Of a stretch of DNA of 64,000 nucleotides, positions 34,267-45,369 are shown piece after piece; position 1 is the stretch's first letter, and every line of letters starts with the position of its first letter. The notes beneath the pieces were generated by a model. That model worked only from the letters and a program-made list of their open reading frames with translations. It was not told the origin of the DNA and ran no database searches. A program made the position numbers and the translations under genes. The stretch is taken from positions 26,944,001-27,008,000 of the forward strand of contig JAWQUS010000025.1 in assembly GCA_036365455.1 (NCBI GenBank), given 5' to 3'. This DNA comes from Macrosoma leucophasiata. Its lineage: Eukaryota > Arthropoda > Insecta > Lepidoptera > Hedylidae.

Positions 34267-34548
34267 TACTGGTGGTAGAGTTTCAGTGCAGGAGCTCGTG
34301 GGCGTAGGCACCACTGCATTACCTAGTTTATCTGCCGTTTAATGGTAGTGTTCAGCACTACCGTGTCCCGGTTAGATGGTAATGTATGGCCCCGTAACGA
34401 CTATCACAGAGACAAGACAACTTAGGTCTCAGGGCCACCCCTTCTGAATATGAAATGGTTTTGGTGTAGATGTCTATAGGCTGCAGTCATCACTTAACAT
34501 CCATGTGAGCTGCATGCTTGTTTGCTACCTTCGTTACATAAAGAAAAA
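34267..34548 (+). repeat. Family A copy, near full length
   Basis: CTGGTGGTAGAGTTTCAGTG, GGTAGTGTTCAGCACTACCG and GGCTGCAGTCATCACTTAAC to TTCGTTACATAAAG. Confidence 0.85.
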
Positions 34549-34857
34549 AGATTTCTTCTTCTATTTTTTTTGTTTGTACACCTATCTTTACCTAATGCCA
34601 TTACATCGTAATACCTAAGTATAAACTTTTACTGTAGAAAATATAGACTTGGTAAATGTTGCATGTCTCCAGTTTCGTTTGATTGTGGTTTATTAGGAAC
34701 ACGTTGAGCAAGAGATAACGTAACCTTTTCAGAGCTGATATATTAATGATCCCATGCGCAGGCGCAGTACAAAATATTAGCGAGTAATGACCAGTTTTAA
34801 AATGCAGTTTTTGTGCCAAAGTAATAATTAACCTATAAGTAATAGTACTATGTTCAT

Positions 34858-35308
34858 CCTTACGGTCCCGTGACTTCTATCACAGAGGCGAAACAACTTA
34901 CACTTCATGGGTGGCAACGCATCTGTATTTTGACTTTTGGTTGTTGTGTAGACGTCTATCCACATTTCAAACGCTTCCAGTTTAGAGCAGTATAGTGTTT
35001 TAGTAGAGTATTTCGAACATATTATGAGAGGTGACAAATACCGAATACTCCAATTGATATTGCAAGATTCAGGGCAAAAGGAGACCTGGTAGAAAAAGAA
35101 CATCCTGGTTGAAAAATCTGAGAGAATGGTTCAACCTAAGCACTCGTTCTCTATTCCGTGCTGCAGCATCAAAATTCAGGATTGCCATGATGGTCGCCAA
35201 CCTTTGTGGAGAAGTGGCACTTTAAGAAGAAGAAGTAGACGTCTATGGGCTTAAATTGTCACTTAGCATTCACGTGGACTGATGTTTGCTATCATCGTAA
35301 CGAAAAAG
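34858..35308 (+). repeat. Family A copy split by a LINE insertion
   Basis: A sequence 34858-34959 (CGGTCCCGTGACTTCTATCA) stops at GTAGACGTCTAT. It resumes after the LINE at 35235 with the same 12 bases and continues TGGGCTTAAATTGTCACTTA. The LINE is younger than this copy. Confidence 0.8.
34960..35234 (+). mobile_element. 5'-truncated LINE inserted into a family A copy, 12 bp duplication
   Basis: Reads as a LINE C-terminus with frame breaks: GDKYRILQLI-like, then a SWLKNLREWFNLS-type word (CCTGGTTGAAAAATCTGAGA), LFRAA and AMMVANLCGEVAL followed by TAA and an (AAG)n tail. Flanked by GTAGACGTCTAT at 34948-34959 and 35235-35246. The family A sequence continues after it, so it inserted into an existing repeat. 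A third LINE lineage, distinct from the RTE and the 36.9-kb element. Confidence 0.82.
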
Positions 35309-35554
35309 TTAAAAAGTAAAAAACTAAATTCTCTTTTACAATTATCACATTCCTGATTTGTAAGTTTATCGCTAGATGATAACTTGACTGCTGGTAACTT
35401 TACACTGTGAAATAATAAAATTGTTGGAAGGTTCTTTCTTAATGACTCATCTCTAATGCTAAAATATTGAAAAAAGTCCTTTGCCCATAGATTACAGGAA
35501 AACCGATAAAAGCCTATATTAAATAGTATACAACGTCAATAGTACGAAGCCCTG

Positions 35555-35592
35555 TGTAGGTGTGTGAGTTCGATTCGCACTTAGCCGGCTAA
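35555..35592 (-). repeat. Family F head fragment
   Basis: GTGAGTTCGATTCGCACTTA then GCCGGCT, the complement of the F head. A plus fragment is at 32384-32412 (AAACCGGCCAAGTGTGAGTC). These look tRNA-like but are not tRNAs. Confidence 0.5.
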
Positions 35593-36059
35593 ATGAACTA
35601 GTGAGTACTGAGTACCGTAGCACGGCAGAGAGAAGCGGGTGAGGGGAGGTCGAGTAAAGAGGGGGAGAGGGGTGTGGACAGGTGTATGTAGTGTAGGTCG
35701 GCAATGATATTGACGGGCGATTAGACACGACACCGTGTATAATTAGCGGACGCGTGTACTACACTAGTGCACCGCGTGTTGATTTCCTAATGACGTTGAT
35801 GGATCTCTCGTAAATCACGCCGGCTAGCGGCTAGCGGCTGGTGGCTATTGAATGTTCTAGTTAACATTACTTAGTAAGCAAAAGTAAATAATTATACACT
35901 TACATGCAAACTAACGATTTGCCAGTTTTGTTTCCCTAAGTTAGGTGGGGACTTCGCTTTATAGTATCATGTATTTTAATGGTATATATATATGCACAAT
36001 ACGTTACATTTTAAAAATTTCAATGAAAATTCCGATAAGATACTTGGATGATGTTAGAA

Positions 36060-36255
36060 GATAGCGCAGTAAATGTACGGCCCGTTACCAATATCGCAGA
36101 GGCAGTATTATAGTTGTGACCAAGCCTTCGTAGTTTTTTGAAGCCTTATTTACCCCAGGAGTGGTCCTAGGGGTGGTAACGTATCCCCGTATTGACCTAC
36201 AGTATTGTGTAGATGTCTATAAACTGCAGTATGAACACACATGGACTGCAAGGCG
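36060..36255 (+). repeat. Family A copy, old
   Basis: AAATGTACGGCCCGTTACCA, GGGGTGGTAACGTATCCCCG and GTAGATGTCTATAAACTGCA. Confidence 0.6.
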
Positions 36256-36907
36256 ACTGAATCGCAAACAAGGCGAACATCATTTCGACATCATATGTAA
36301 AAAATACCTTACACGCACGACATAATATTCTGATCCGAGTTATGTAGAAGTAGAGGAAAGTCACCAAATATGGAATACCATTTTGTTTTGGAGGTAACAA
36401 TAACTTTATAGAAATGAAAACATTTTAATGTTATAACAAATCAGTCATATATTTATAAGTAGTAATTAACAGTCTTCTATCAAGCATCTCAATTAATAAA
36501 ATAAAAATGAACACTAAAACAAAATCACAAATTAGTAACCAAATATGGAATAGGTATACATATATGGAATATAAGTATGCAAAAACCAATATACTAATGA
36601 CAAAAATAGACATAAACATCACTGAGATCAAACAAACTTAATTATTAAAAAAGGAAAGTAAAAAATTAAATAGGTAGCTTCATTCACTTGCAGAAGTCAA
36701 GGTATCAAACTATCCATGTATCAAACTCTGGACCAGCACAACCACAATGAGCCCAGAGCCCACACATTATGCACTTAATCCAGTTTTCTCCACTGGTATC
36801 CATGGAAAAAAGTCTTTGGCAAAACATACATTCAGCATCAGCAGAGTCAGAAGTTGTCAGACTGTCCATTTTTGGATTTTTATCGTAGTAATCGTCGTAA
36901 GTATCTG

Positions 36908-38277
36908 CACCAGCTATCGAGCGATCAGTTTGATCAGTTTGGCAGCTAAAGTGTATGGGAAAGTCTTAGAAAGAAGAATGAAAGAGAAGTCCGACGGGTT
37001 GTTGTGGGATGCACAGGGTGGTTTCAGATCTGGAAGAGGATGTATGGATCAAGTTTTCTCCCTCCGCAACATCGTAGAGAAGCATCTGGCTGTGAGCCAG
37101 AAGGTTTTCTGCGGTTTTGTGGATTTGGAGAAGGCGTTTGATAGGGTATTACGAAAGGAGCTGTGGGACATTTTGCCAGAGTATGGTATTGATGGCAGTC
37201 TGCTCCGTGCAATACAGTCCACGTATGTGGGCTGTCAAGCATGTGTGCGGGTAGATGGTAACATGTCACCCTGGTTTGATGTTAACATCGGTGTCAAACA
37301 GGGTTGCGTGCTTTCGTCTAGGCTGTTTATTATATATCTGGACAAATGCCTCCAGAGGGTGAAGTTGATGGATGTGGGAGTGCGTATGGGTGACTTAGTG
37401 GTGAACTGTCTGCTTTACGCAGATGATGCGGTAATTGTTAGCTCTACACCATCTGGGCTACAAGCACTAGTCACAGTCATGAAAGAGGATTGTATGGAGA
37501 AAGGCTTACAATGTTTTACAATGTTGTTGTGGATAAAACGAAAGTATTAGTATTTGAAAGAGATGAACAGAGAACAAATGCAAGGGTAGTAGTAGATGAT
37601 GCAGTGTTAGAACAGGTTGATGAATATGTATATCTTGGATGTGCTTTTAGCAAGGATGGTAGGTACACCACTGACATAGAAAGAAGAGTGCTTGCTGGGA
37701 ATTGCGTGAATGGAGCGTTGGGTAAGCTGCTAGAATCTAAACATCTCAGCCAGCGGGCTCGACTAGCCGTACATAATGCTGTACTTACTCCAACGCTTTT
37801 ATATGGAAGCGAGAGCTGGGTATGCAGGAAAGAGCATGAAAGTAAGTTGAACGCGGTCGAGATGAGATCTTTGCGCAAGATCTGCGGTGTATCACTCACC
37901 GATCGCGTTCGTAATGAAGATGTAAGAAAGAGACTTTGTGTGAATGATAGTATCGGTGTAAAAATGAAAAAAGGCATGCTCCGATGGTTCGGGCATATAG
38001 AAAGAATGTCGAATGAGCGAATGACTAAACAGATATACAATGCGAATGTGGATGGTTGCAGAGGCCCAGGAAGACCAAGGCTGACCTACCATGACCAAAT
38101 AGGTCGAGTTCTGTCTGATGGTGGTGTCAAAAGTCTTAGGAATCGGCGTGCATGTATGAAGAGAATGATGAAGGTAGACGAGGCACGAGAGGTTTGTCAG
38201 AACCGGGATGTCTGGCGCTCTACACTCTCTGCCTACCCCGTTAGGGACCTGGCGTGAAGATACATACATACATACAA
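36908..38277 (+). mobile_element. Non-LTR retrotransposon (LINE) copy with reverse transcriptase domain, frameshifted
   Basis: The frame through 36747-37550 reads YRAISLISLAAKVYGKVL, then GGFRSGRGCMDQ, FVDLEKAFDRV (RT motif A), GVKQGCVLSSRLF (motif B, Ser where Pro is usual) and YADDAVIV (motif C, 37416-37427). Around 37500-37540 the frame shifts. The next frame (to 38257) carries TKVLVF, VYLGCAFSKDG, a LLYGSESW-type motif, LRWFGHIERM and RGPGRPRLTYHDQ. It ends with WRSTLSAYPVRDLA and a TGA. A (TACA)n tail follows. The endonuclease domain is missing, so it is 5'-truncated, and the first 54 codons of the first frame are unrelated. The clade is not settled from sight (RTE-like, or one of the Dong/R4-like groups). 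It is near-identical over 160 bp to the copy at 4198-4357, so the family was active recently. Its tail matches SINE family C. Confidence 0.85.
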
Positions 38278-38531
38278 TATTTTAATTACAGATGGTCACA
38301 AAATATGAATATTAACGTAATATTGATATACTCAATAGAATAACAAGTCTATATTCATGCACAATACTTGACAATACTCGTTTAATACATACCTTCAAAA
38401 CTTTCTGCGCGACGATTATACAAAACACATCTGCCACACGTGTATCATTCGCGCAACTGACACAAAGGCGTGAGTGCGATAGTAAAGAAAGCGAGTGAAA
38501 TAGAAGATGGTCGTGAATTGCGTTTCATATA

Positions 38532-39810
38532 AGGTTGGGGAAAAAGTTTCTTCGCATTTTTTAAGATAATTCAAAACATTTTTTAATATAATTTATTTAA
38601 ATTTAACTAAAGTACGTATGTACCATTTTGTTCGATAACCTTTTGCCATCTTGTAGGTAGGGACATGATCCCATTGCTATAAAAATTTTGGGACTTCTCA
38701 TCAAAATACCGCGACAAGTGGATTTGGCAGTCCTCTCGTGATGTTAACCTAACATTGCATAAAGAATTCTGAAGAGACCGAAACAGGTGGCAATCTGAAG
38801 GTGCAAGGTCAGGACTATACGGCGGATGCATTAACACCTCCCAGCCAAACTCTCTTAATTTTTGCTGAGTGGCTATAGATGTGTGAGGTCTAGCGTTATC
38901 ATGATGAAACACCACACGCCTTCTGTTGATCAATTCCGGCCGCTTTCTCTCAACTTCTTGCTTTAATCTCATCAGTTGTTCGCAGTAGAGTTCAGAATCA
39001 ATAGTCCTGCCTGGTGGTAATAGCTCATAATGAATAATGCCCTTCCAATCCCACCACACACACATCATCACCTTATTGCGAGTTAACCCGGGTTTCGCCA
39101 CAGTCTGTGGAGCCTGACTTGCCTTTGACCACGACCTTTTTCGCACGTTCTTGTCGTACGTGATCCACTTTTCATCACCAGTTATCAGCTTCTTCAAAAA
39201 TGATTCGGTTTCATTACGTCGTAATAAAGAATCACAAATGAGTACACGGTTGATTAGGTTTCTTTCAGTGAGCTCGTGAGGTACCCAAATATCGAGTTTT
39301 TTTTTGTACCCAGCTTTTTTCAAATGCGCCAAAACTGTTTTGAGATCAATTCTCAGTTATTCAGCTACGTCGTAACTACTGATATGTCAATCTTGCTCCA
39401 CTTTTTCAAAAATGGCATCCATTTTATCCGTAATAGGGCGACCAGAGCGAGGTGCATCTTTGACATCAAAATTTCCGGATTGAAAACGCTTAAACCAATT
39501 TGTGCTACTCTCACAGACACTGCACTAGGTCCATAAAAATCGCAAATTTTTTACGCGGCTTGCGTTGCATTTTTACCTTTTTTGTAGTAAAATTTTAAAA
39601 TGTATCGAATTTGTTCATTAGATTCACTCATCTTGACAGTACGAAAAACAAATGAAAATCACACATTTGCCTAATTTGAATTTGGAATTATGTTCTTTAA
39701 AATGTTAACTTTCAATGATACCAAAACCAGCCAGATACAAATACTACAGCCAAAGAGATTTTATTACAAGTTCATACATACTATAATGCGAAAAGACTTT
39801 TTCCCCAACC
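38532..39810 (-). mobile_element. mariner transposon (about 1.28 kb) with inverted termini
   Basis: Terminal inverted repeats of about 27 bp: GGTTGGGGAAAAAGTTTCTT at the left, and on the minus strand GGTTGGGGAAAAAGTCTTTT at the right. TA dinucleotides flank both ends, as expected for mariner. The length is typical for the family. The transposase gene lies inside on the minus strand and is broken. The source of transposition would have been a mariner of the D,D34D group. Confidence 0.92.
38607..39631 (-). pseudogene. mariner transposase, inactivated
   Basis: The open part (38607-39332, 241 codons) holds the catalytic domain. WVPHEL is at about residue 16. The catalytic aspartates are in TGDEKW (53), HHDNARPH (145) and YSPDLAPSD (180), giving D,D34D spacing with all three kept. 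The usual Tyr after the last Asp is Cys. Upstream, the N-terminal DNA-binding part starts at an ATG at 39631 (MSESNEQIRYIL). It carries in-frame stops (TAA at 39553-39551, and a TGA and TAA near 39389 and 39357) and a probable frame change near 39500. No functional transposase can be read. Confidence 0.88.
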
Positions 39811-39988
39811 TATTATTTATATTTTCGGAGAAATCAAGGAATTCCATATTAGGATTTAGGATACTATTCCATATTTAGTTACTTTGCTCTACCTAATATA
39901 ATCGGGCAATAAAATATACATAATTAATGCCAATAATTTGAGTTTTATGCCAATAAGTAGGTATAAGATGTATTTATTTACAAAACTC

Positions 39989-40279
39989 TACTGGTGGTAG
40001 AGCTCCAGTGATGAAGCTCGCGGGCGTGGGTACCACCGCATTACCTAACATACTTGCCGCTAAATGATAGTGTTCAGCACTATCGTGTTCCGGTCAGGTG
40101 GTAATGTGCGCCCCTGTAATTTCCGGCATAGAGGCATAACACCTTAGGCCTCAGGAGGGGTAACGCATCTGTATTTTGACCTTAGTCTTTGTGTGGGTGT
40201 CTATAGGCTGCAGTCATTGCTTAACATCAATGTGAACTGCACGCTTGTCTGCCACTTCCATTACATCAAATAAAAAACT
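39989..40279 (+). repeat. Family A copy, best preserved
   Basis: CTGGTGGTAGAGCTCCAGTG to CACTTCCATTACATCAAATA, 290 bp without large gaps. A good reference for the family. Confidence 0.88.
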
Positions 40280-40411
40280 TTATCTACACTGGTCTGTCTG
40301 TGTCGTTTTAAATTCAGAAAGCCTACGAGATGGTACGTAGAGTGTCGCTTCTGGGAATCTTCACAAGTATCTAAATAACATTTTTTTTTAATTTAGGGGG
40401 GGCAGGGCTTC

Positions 40412-40560
40412 AGTAGCTCAATCGGAAGAGCGGCTGGACTAAATTCCCAGTTGGTCGCGAGTTCGAGCCTCGCCTGAAGTCAAATTTTTCTTTCCATTTT
40501 TCTTTAAAAATAAAATATATTTCACAAGCATGTGTTAATGCGAAATAATATAAAACAATT
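40412..40560 (+). mobile_element. tRNA-derived SINE, family D
   Basis: Head CTTCAGTAGCTCAATCGGAA (A box), CGCGAGTTCGAGCCTCGC (T arm / B box) and CTGAAGTC closing the acceptor, then the body TTTTTCTTTCCATTTTTC and ACAAGCATGTGTTAATGCG. The tRNA origin is clear, but the stem pairing is imperfect and a T-rich SINE body is attached. Confidence 0.7.
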
Positions 40561-40583
40561 TTTTTTAAAGTCTGATTTACAAA

Positions 40584-40806
40584 TTTGACGACCCGGTTAG
40601 TCCAGCGGTGTGAAACCATCGTTTAATTCGAAGGGTCGCGGGTTCGATCCCCGCACTAGGACAAATATTTGTATGGCCTATAGATATTTGTTTCGGGTCT
40701 GAGTGTTTGTGTATGTGTTGTATGTGTACAACGGCACCCGCGACACAGGTTTATACCTACTGTGGGGCTGTAAGTGTAAGCGTAATTTTATTAAAAAAAA
40801 AAAATT
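40584..40806 (+). mobile_element. tRNA-derived SINE, family E, with poly(A)
   Basis: The head reads GACCCGGTTAGTCCAGCGGT, then TCGCGGGTTCGATCCCCGC (B box), a body with GTGTATGTGTTGTATGTG and CACCCGCGACACAGG, and an A run at the end. Head and tail are intact in look, so it is probably younger than most SINEs here. Confidence 0.75.
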
Positions 40807-41419
40807 AATACCTTTAATTAAATATCAAATTATATACCTACTTAAAGTAACACTTCAACCATGTTACTGAAATCTGTAAAAAGTGACGGGTGTTGGTGTG
40901 CATAAAAAATAGTAACAACCTTCGCGGTGCCAGCCGAGATAACACCACAATACCACAACACCACCAGCCACTAGCCACCAGACATCTAGACCAGGTCACG
41001 AACGTGTAAAAAATCTAATAATTATTCTAAGCCACCACCTCGAACGTTATTGTGAAACGTAAAAAACAATACCCTAGTGCTTATTCGAAGATTCTTGGAA
41101 AATACTGCTAATTAAGTTTAATTAACGTAGATTGAGCGATTGTACAAAAACAATTGTTGAATTTTGGAAAAGTTTTTCATTTAGTAATTAATTTCGAGAC
41201 AGTGAGTGATGACACTGTGGTACAGGATAATGACTCGGGGGTACATAATGTATCAATATTCATTACATTATTGTGAAAACACGTTCCGACTTAACTTGTG
41301 TCATAATGAAAAGAAGTATCTCGGGGATCCCATTTCAAAAATAGGTAAGGAATTGAAAATTAATTGAAGAGAAGAGCGTAAAAAAGTAAATTAGGTTAGG
41401 CTTTGAAAAGTTAGGTATT
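40807..41419. other. Nothing recognised
   Basis: AT-rich. CCACAATACCACAACACCACCAG near 40945 is a short ACC-rich run. Confidence 0.45.
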
Positions 41420-41590
41420 ACACAGAACCAGAAAAAATGCAGATACGTTGCCACTCCTGAGGGCTATGCGTTACCATCTAATAGGAACACGATAATGCTG
41501 AACACTACTTACCATTTGGCGGCAGATAGATAGGTAATGCGGTGGTCACACCTTACAACGGAGCTCTATCAACAGTAGATACCACCAGTA
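41420..41590 (-). repeat. Family A copy, partial
   Basis: ATGCAGATACGTTGCCACTC, ACACGATAATGCTGAACACT and GGCGGCAGATAGATAGGTAA. Confidence 0.7.
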
Positions 41591-42467
41591 AAAAAAAGTG
41601 ATGTTATACGAAAAGGCCTAATATAAAAATCTACATACTAGAGTCACTAACATTTATAAAAAAAATAAAAATGAACAGAGATGTTGAATGACTACCGAGA
41701 TCGTAGGATTAAAATATTTGGATTAATAGTATAGAATACAAACTTAACATAGATTTAATTAATGCTGTACTGGAGGCAATCATTGCATTAACTAAAAGCA
41801 TTGCTATTAAATCTAGAAAAACTTCGATACATTTTATGATTGCTTGACAATCTTAAAACAACATCTCACCATAAACCTCTGGATCTGCATATGTATTTAT
41901 GTAATATATGTACACAGGTGTGTTATGCGAACCAAAATAGATACAATTTCGACACAATCCGGATTTTTATTTGTTTTTAATGATTTTTATACCTAAGTTC
42001 GTCGGCGGTCGCTAAGTAAGTACTTTATCCAATAAATTGAGTGCTATGTGATAATATAGTTGGGTAGTAAAATTAAACATTCTTTTGGGGTTTTTATCTA
42101 ATCTTTTTACATACAATAAAATATGATCTTATTTAAATATAACTACATTCCTATCGCTAGTATTTTATGTAATATTTTAATACGCGTCTCTTTATTTGAT
42201 TGATTTAACGCCATATTAAGGGATATATTTATTATTTATAGTAATCAATTGTTCCTACCTCCTTAACCTTACTAAACATCTTATAACACTTCCAGCATTT
42301 GATTAGTAAATTATAATAATTAATCGAATGCGCTAGTGAAACGTTTTTAAGTGGCAAAAGTCAAGGGTGTAAGCAAGACCGCAATTCCTAATCTATCTGC
42401 CGCTACATGGGTGTGTTGATTGCCCGTGCACCCAGTATTACTAGTAGAGGCAAAAGTAAACCGCATT
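41591..42467. other. AT-rich, nothing recognised
   Basis: No repeat family except a possible family A scrap at 42395-42430. Confidence 0.45.
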
Positions 42468-42524
42468 TTCATTTTTTATGTGATGAAGTGGCAGACAAGC
42501 ATGCCGTTCACATTGATGGTAAAC
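42468..42524 (-). repeat. Family A tail fragment
   Basis: TTTTTTATGTGATGAAGTGG and CATGCCGTTCACATTGATGG. Confidence 0.6.
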
Positions 42525-42747
42525 CACAGATAACTAACTGTGTGGTGGACGGTGCATTTCTACGGCTTGTCGAGTTTTGATTAAGGTACGAGGAGTCGTT
42601 TTGAGGTGCTCCGCGCCGTGGAATCGTTCAAATTGTTCATCATTCTAGTGTCAATCGAAGTTAGTTCAGACGGTTATTGGTCTGTGGTTCAGACTGATGG
42701 ATTGAACTGTTGAAATACTGAGCACGGTTACATGTTCAGTTATCTAT

Positions 42748-43117
42748 ACATATAATAAAACAGTAAAATCCGCGTGTCTGTACATTGTATACATTTACGA
42801 AAAACCAATTGGGGGCGATGTTAAAATAGTATTAGAAAACTTTTCAATGATTTTTAAATTTTTTGTCTGTCTGTTTGTCCCTTTGTCCAGGGTAATCTCC
42901 GAAGATACTGGACGGATTCGAATGAAACTTTTTGTGTTGTATAGATACTAAGCCTGGCCAACATTTAGGCTACTTTTTACTGCGGGAAAATAACTAATTC
43001 TCACGGGAATCTCTACATTTAATTTCATTTTCCTATACAAATAGTCCGTCTCTATCAAACCTTTGACACATTATTTCATTGCGAGGCAATACGAAGTTTG
43101 CCGGGTCAGCTAGTGTT
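42748..43117 (-). repeat. Family H-like repeat, inverted
   Basis: TACATATAATAAAACAGTAA, TTTTGTCTGTCTGTTTGTCC and ACTGGACGGATTCGAATGAA to GAAGTTTGCCGGGTCAGCTA. A related segment is at 46510-46770 (AGTAAAAATCGAGTGTCTGT). Confidence 0.65.
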
Positions 43118-43354
43118 TAATAAACGTCTCCGACCGAATGCTGCATTCATTCACCATTCATGCGAACTGCATGGTTATTGCGACATGATAACATTTATGT
43201 GAATTTACTTATGCAAACTGGAATAATTTCCAAATGTCTTATTCAGATATTTGGGGTGATCCTAAAAGTTGAATAGTCTCATAAGCTGAAATATAATTCC
43301 GTCATAAGATTTTTTGTTCAGCACTAAGTGGATGATCAAATCTGATACGTTATC

Positions 43355-43415
43355 TCCGCAGGTGCCGACAGCCGGCAGCCGCCAGCCGCCAGCTCGCCAG
43401 CTCGCCAGCTCGGCC
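43355..43415. repeat. Short GC minisatellite (CCAGCTCG)n
   Basis: GCCGCCAGCCGCCAGCTCGC and further CCAGCTCG units, preceded by a TATCTCCGCAG word. The tandem pattern explains the open frame across it. Confidence 0.5.
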
Positions 43416-43953
43416 CGGCCATCGCCCATTCCGCACTTATTACGTTTTTTAAATGTGACTCATTTATACGCGATCCGATACGATAAACGTGCACCTTAAC
43501 TTTGTATTATCATGTTGAGAGAAAAAAAATATTTTGTTTGTAGTACGCGGTCAAGTACAATCTACTAAAATGTATAGGTATACTAACAACTGCCTCAGTA
43601 GTCTAGAGGTAGCAGATCAGGTGGACAATATGAATACTAATTAATTTTTTTCCGTAGATTCTCAGAAGCGCATTCGAAGATTATAATGATTCACAAACTT
43701 AACCCGTCACTCGTCACCGTATAACGTATTAACGTAATTGCTAAATCCTTGTGTCTTACATTTTTATGGCTGAAGAATCAAATCACCACACAGCTAAAAA
43801 GCATACAGACCACCTAATGCTTACAGTTCATATTGGAGGTATAGATCACCATCGTCGACACGGATATCTGCTATTAAATTGTATTTGATGCTGTAAGGGG
43901 TAGAGTTCCGATCCGACTAAGAGATTATGTTCGTTTCTAGGAGTGACTTACCA

Positions 43954-44243
43954 CTGGTGGTAGAGCTCTAGTGACAGAGCTCGCAAGCTTAGGCACCACC
44001 GCATTACCTCTATCTGCCGCCAAATGGTAGTGTTCAGCACTATCGTGTTCCGGTTAAATGGTAATGTATGGCTCAGTAATAACTATCACAGAGACATGAC
44101 AACTTAGGTCGCAGGTCTCAGGGGTGGCGACGCATCTGCGTTTTGACCTCTGGTTTTTATGTAGATGTCGATAGGCTGCAGTCATCATTTAACATCAATG
44201 TGAGCTGCATGCTTTTTTGTAACCTTCATTACATAAAAAAAAG
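43954..44243 (+). repeat. Family A copy, near full length
   Basis: CTGGTGGTAGAGCTCTAGTG to CCTTCATTACATAAAAAAAA, with a small duplicate of GGTC/CAGGTCTCAGG. Confidence 0.87.
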
Positions 44244-44392
44244 AAAATTGTATTATGATTGTTTGTCATTTAATTAGGTACATAAAAAAGTAAGTTCACA
44301 ACATCCGTGAGTAAGCATAGGCTCTATAGAAGTCATGCCTTGTTTTACTTCTATAAAGGCCTAAGTTTTACAGGTAGTAGAGTTCCAGTATC

Positions 44393-44530
44393 AGAGCTCG
44401 GTGGCGTAGGCACCGACGCTAATTGTACTGCTGGACAAAAGCCTTCTTCTTTCAAAGACCCCCGGCTTAAAAGGAGGAAGACTTTTGTCCAGCAGTACAA
44501 TTAGCGTTGGTGCCTACGCCACCGAGCTCT
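44393..44530. repeat. Long fold-back, about 54 bp arms
   Basis: Left arm 44393-44446 (AGAGCTCGGTGGCGTAGGCA onward) and right arm 44475-44530 pair with only a few mismatches. The spacer is about 28 bases. The left arm begins as family A 5' sequence and passes into family B tail words (CTGGACAAAAGCCTTC), so a whole A/B junction has been copied in reverse. Confidence 0.9.
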
Positions 44531-44574
44531 GTTACAACACTGTTGTACATCACTAGCCGGCCTTGCTAGTGCTA

Positions 44575-44685
44575 GTCACTAGGTTTGCATAAGTAATGTC
44601 ACGCTTGGGATGCGGATTGGCGATTGCAGTGGAGACAATTTTATCGGCGGACGCTAAGACTTCCCTACCTTGATCAAATTGGTTG
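44575..44685 (-). mobile_element. Family B fragment
   Basis: Plus strand TAATGTCACGCTTGGGATGC and GGATTGGCGATTGCAGTGGA, then GGCGGACGCTAAGAC. Confidence 0.5.
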
Positions 44686-44724
44686 AGTTCTAACAAATCC
44701 ATCGGTGTTCATGAATGGTAAGTG

Positions 44725-44800
44725 TGAAAATGTAGAAGAGAAAGTGCACTCCACGCTCTCTGCGTACCCCGGACTCGTAGGTATATACACCATTTCATAG
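44725..44800 (+). mobile_element. Short LINE 3' end fragment
   Basis: CTCCACGCTCTCTGCGTACC then CCGGACTCGTAGGTATATAC resembles the terminal CTCTGCCTACCCC and tail of the LINE at 38 kb. Confidence 0.4.
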
Positions 44801-44885
44801 CTTTCACATATAACGTTTTTAACACACATCCATAGTTTCCTATCTATAAGTTTTTGACAATGATTAGACGACGTCATAAGAAACA

Positions 44886-45369
44886 ATCTAATCCAACAAT
44901 GCTTATGGGTATTAAATACCTATGCACATAGGTCAGCTAGGTATGCTACTAGAAGTCTATGACCATCATAAAAAAGCCGTTATTACCACTGACTAATTAA
45001 TTTGAATTGTTGTGATGAATCCATTAAAACATTCACATTGTAGGTCATTCCAGTCTTTGATCAGATATTTGCATTCTCCAACTACAATTTTATTGAATGA
45101 ATCTACTATTGAATGTTTCGATGTTATTAAAACAGGCCTATCGTCCATGAGAATAAAAATAACAAAATTAATAGAGAAGGTATCTTTAAGTAAGAAAAAA
45201 GTGATAAAATAAATTAATAAGTACCAGGATAACACGATACACTTAGAGCTATTGCCCGAAATCACGAGCGGAGACATTAGAAGAATGCACGTGACATTCA
45301 TTACGTTGGGGTAGTCCCGAGTATACATACATTCGACGTGAATAGGGCAAGTCTGATGCGTGTAATGGT
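44886..45369. other. No gene seen
   Basis: A 140-codon minus frame (44993-45415) lacks domain, codon-use or splice support. Confidence 0.4.

Noticed and set aside
37516..38269. 174- and 125-codon minus frames
   Set aside because: Antisense to the LINE reverse transcriptase frames.
40584..40660. Functional tRNA gene
   Set aside because: A and B boxes are present, but the arms do not close into a full cloverleaf and a SINE body with poly(A) follows.
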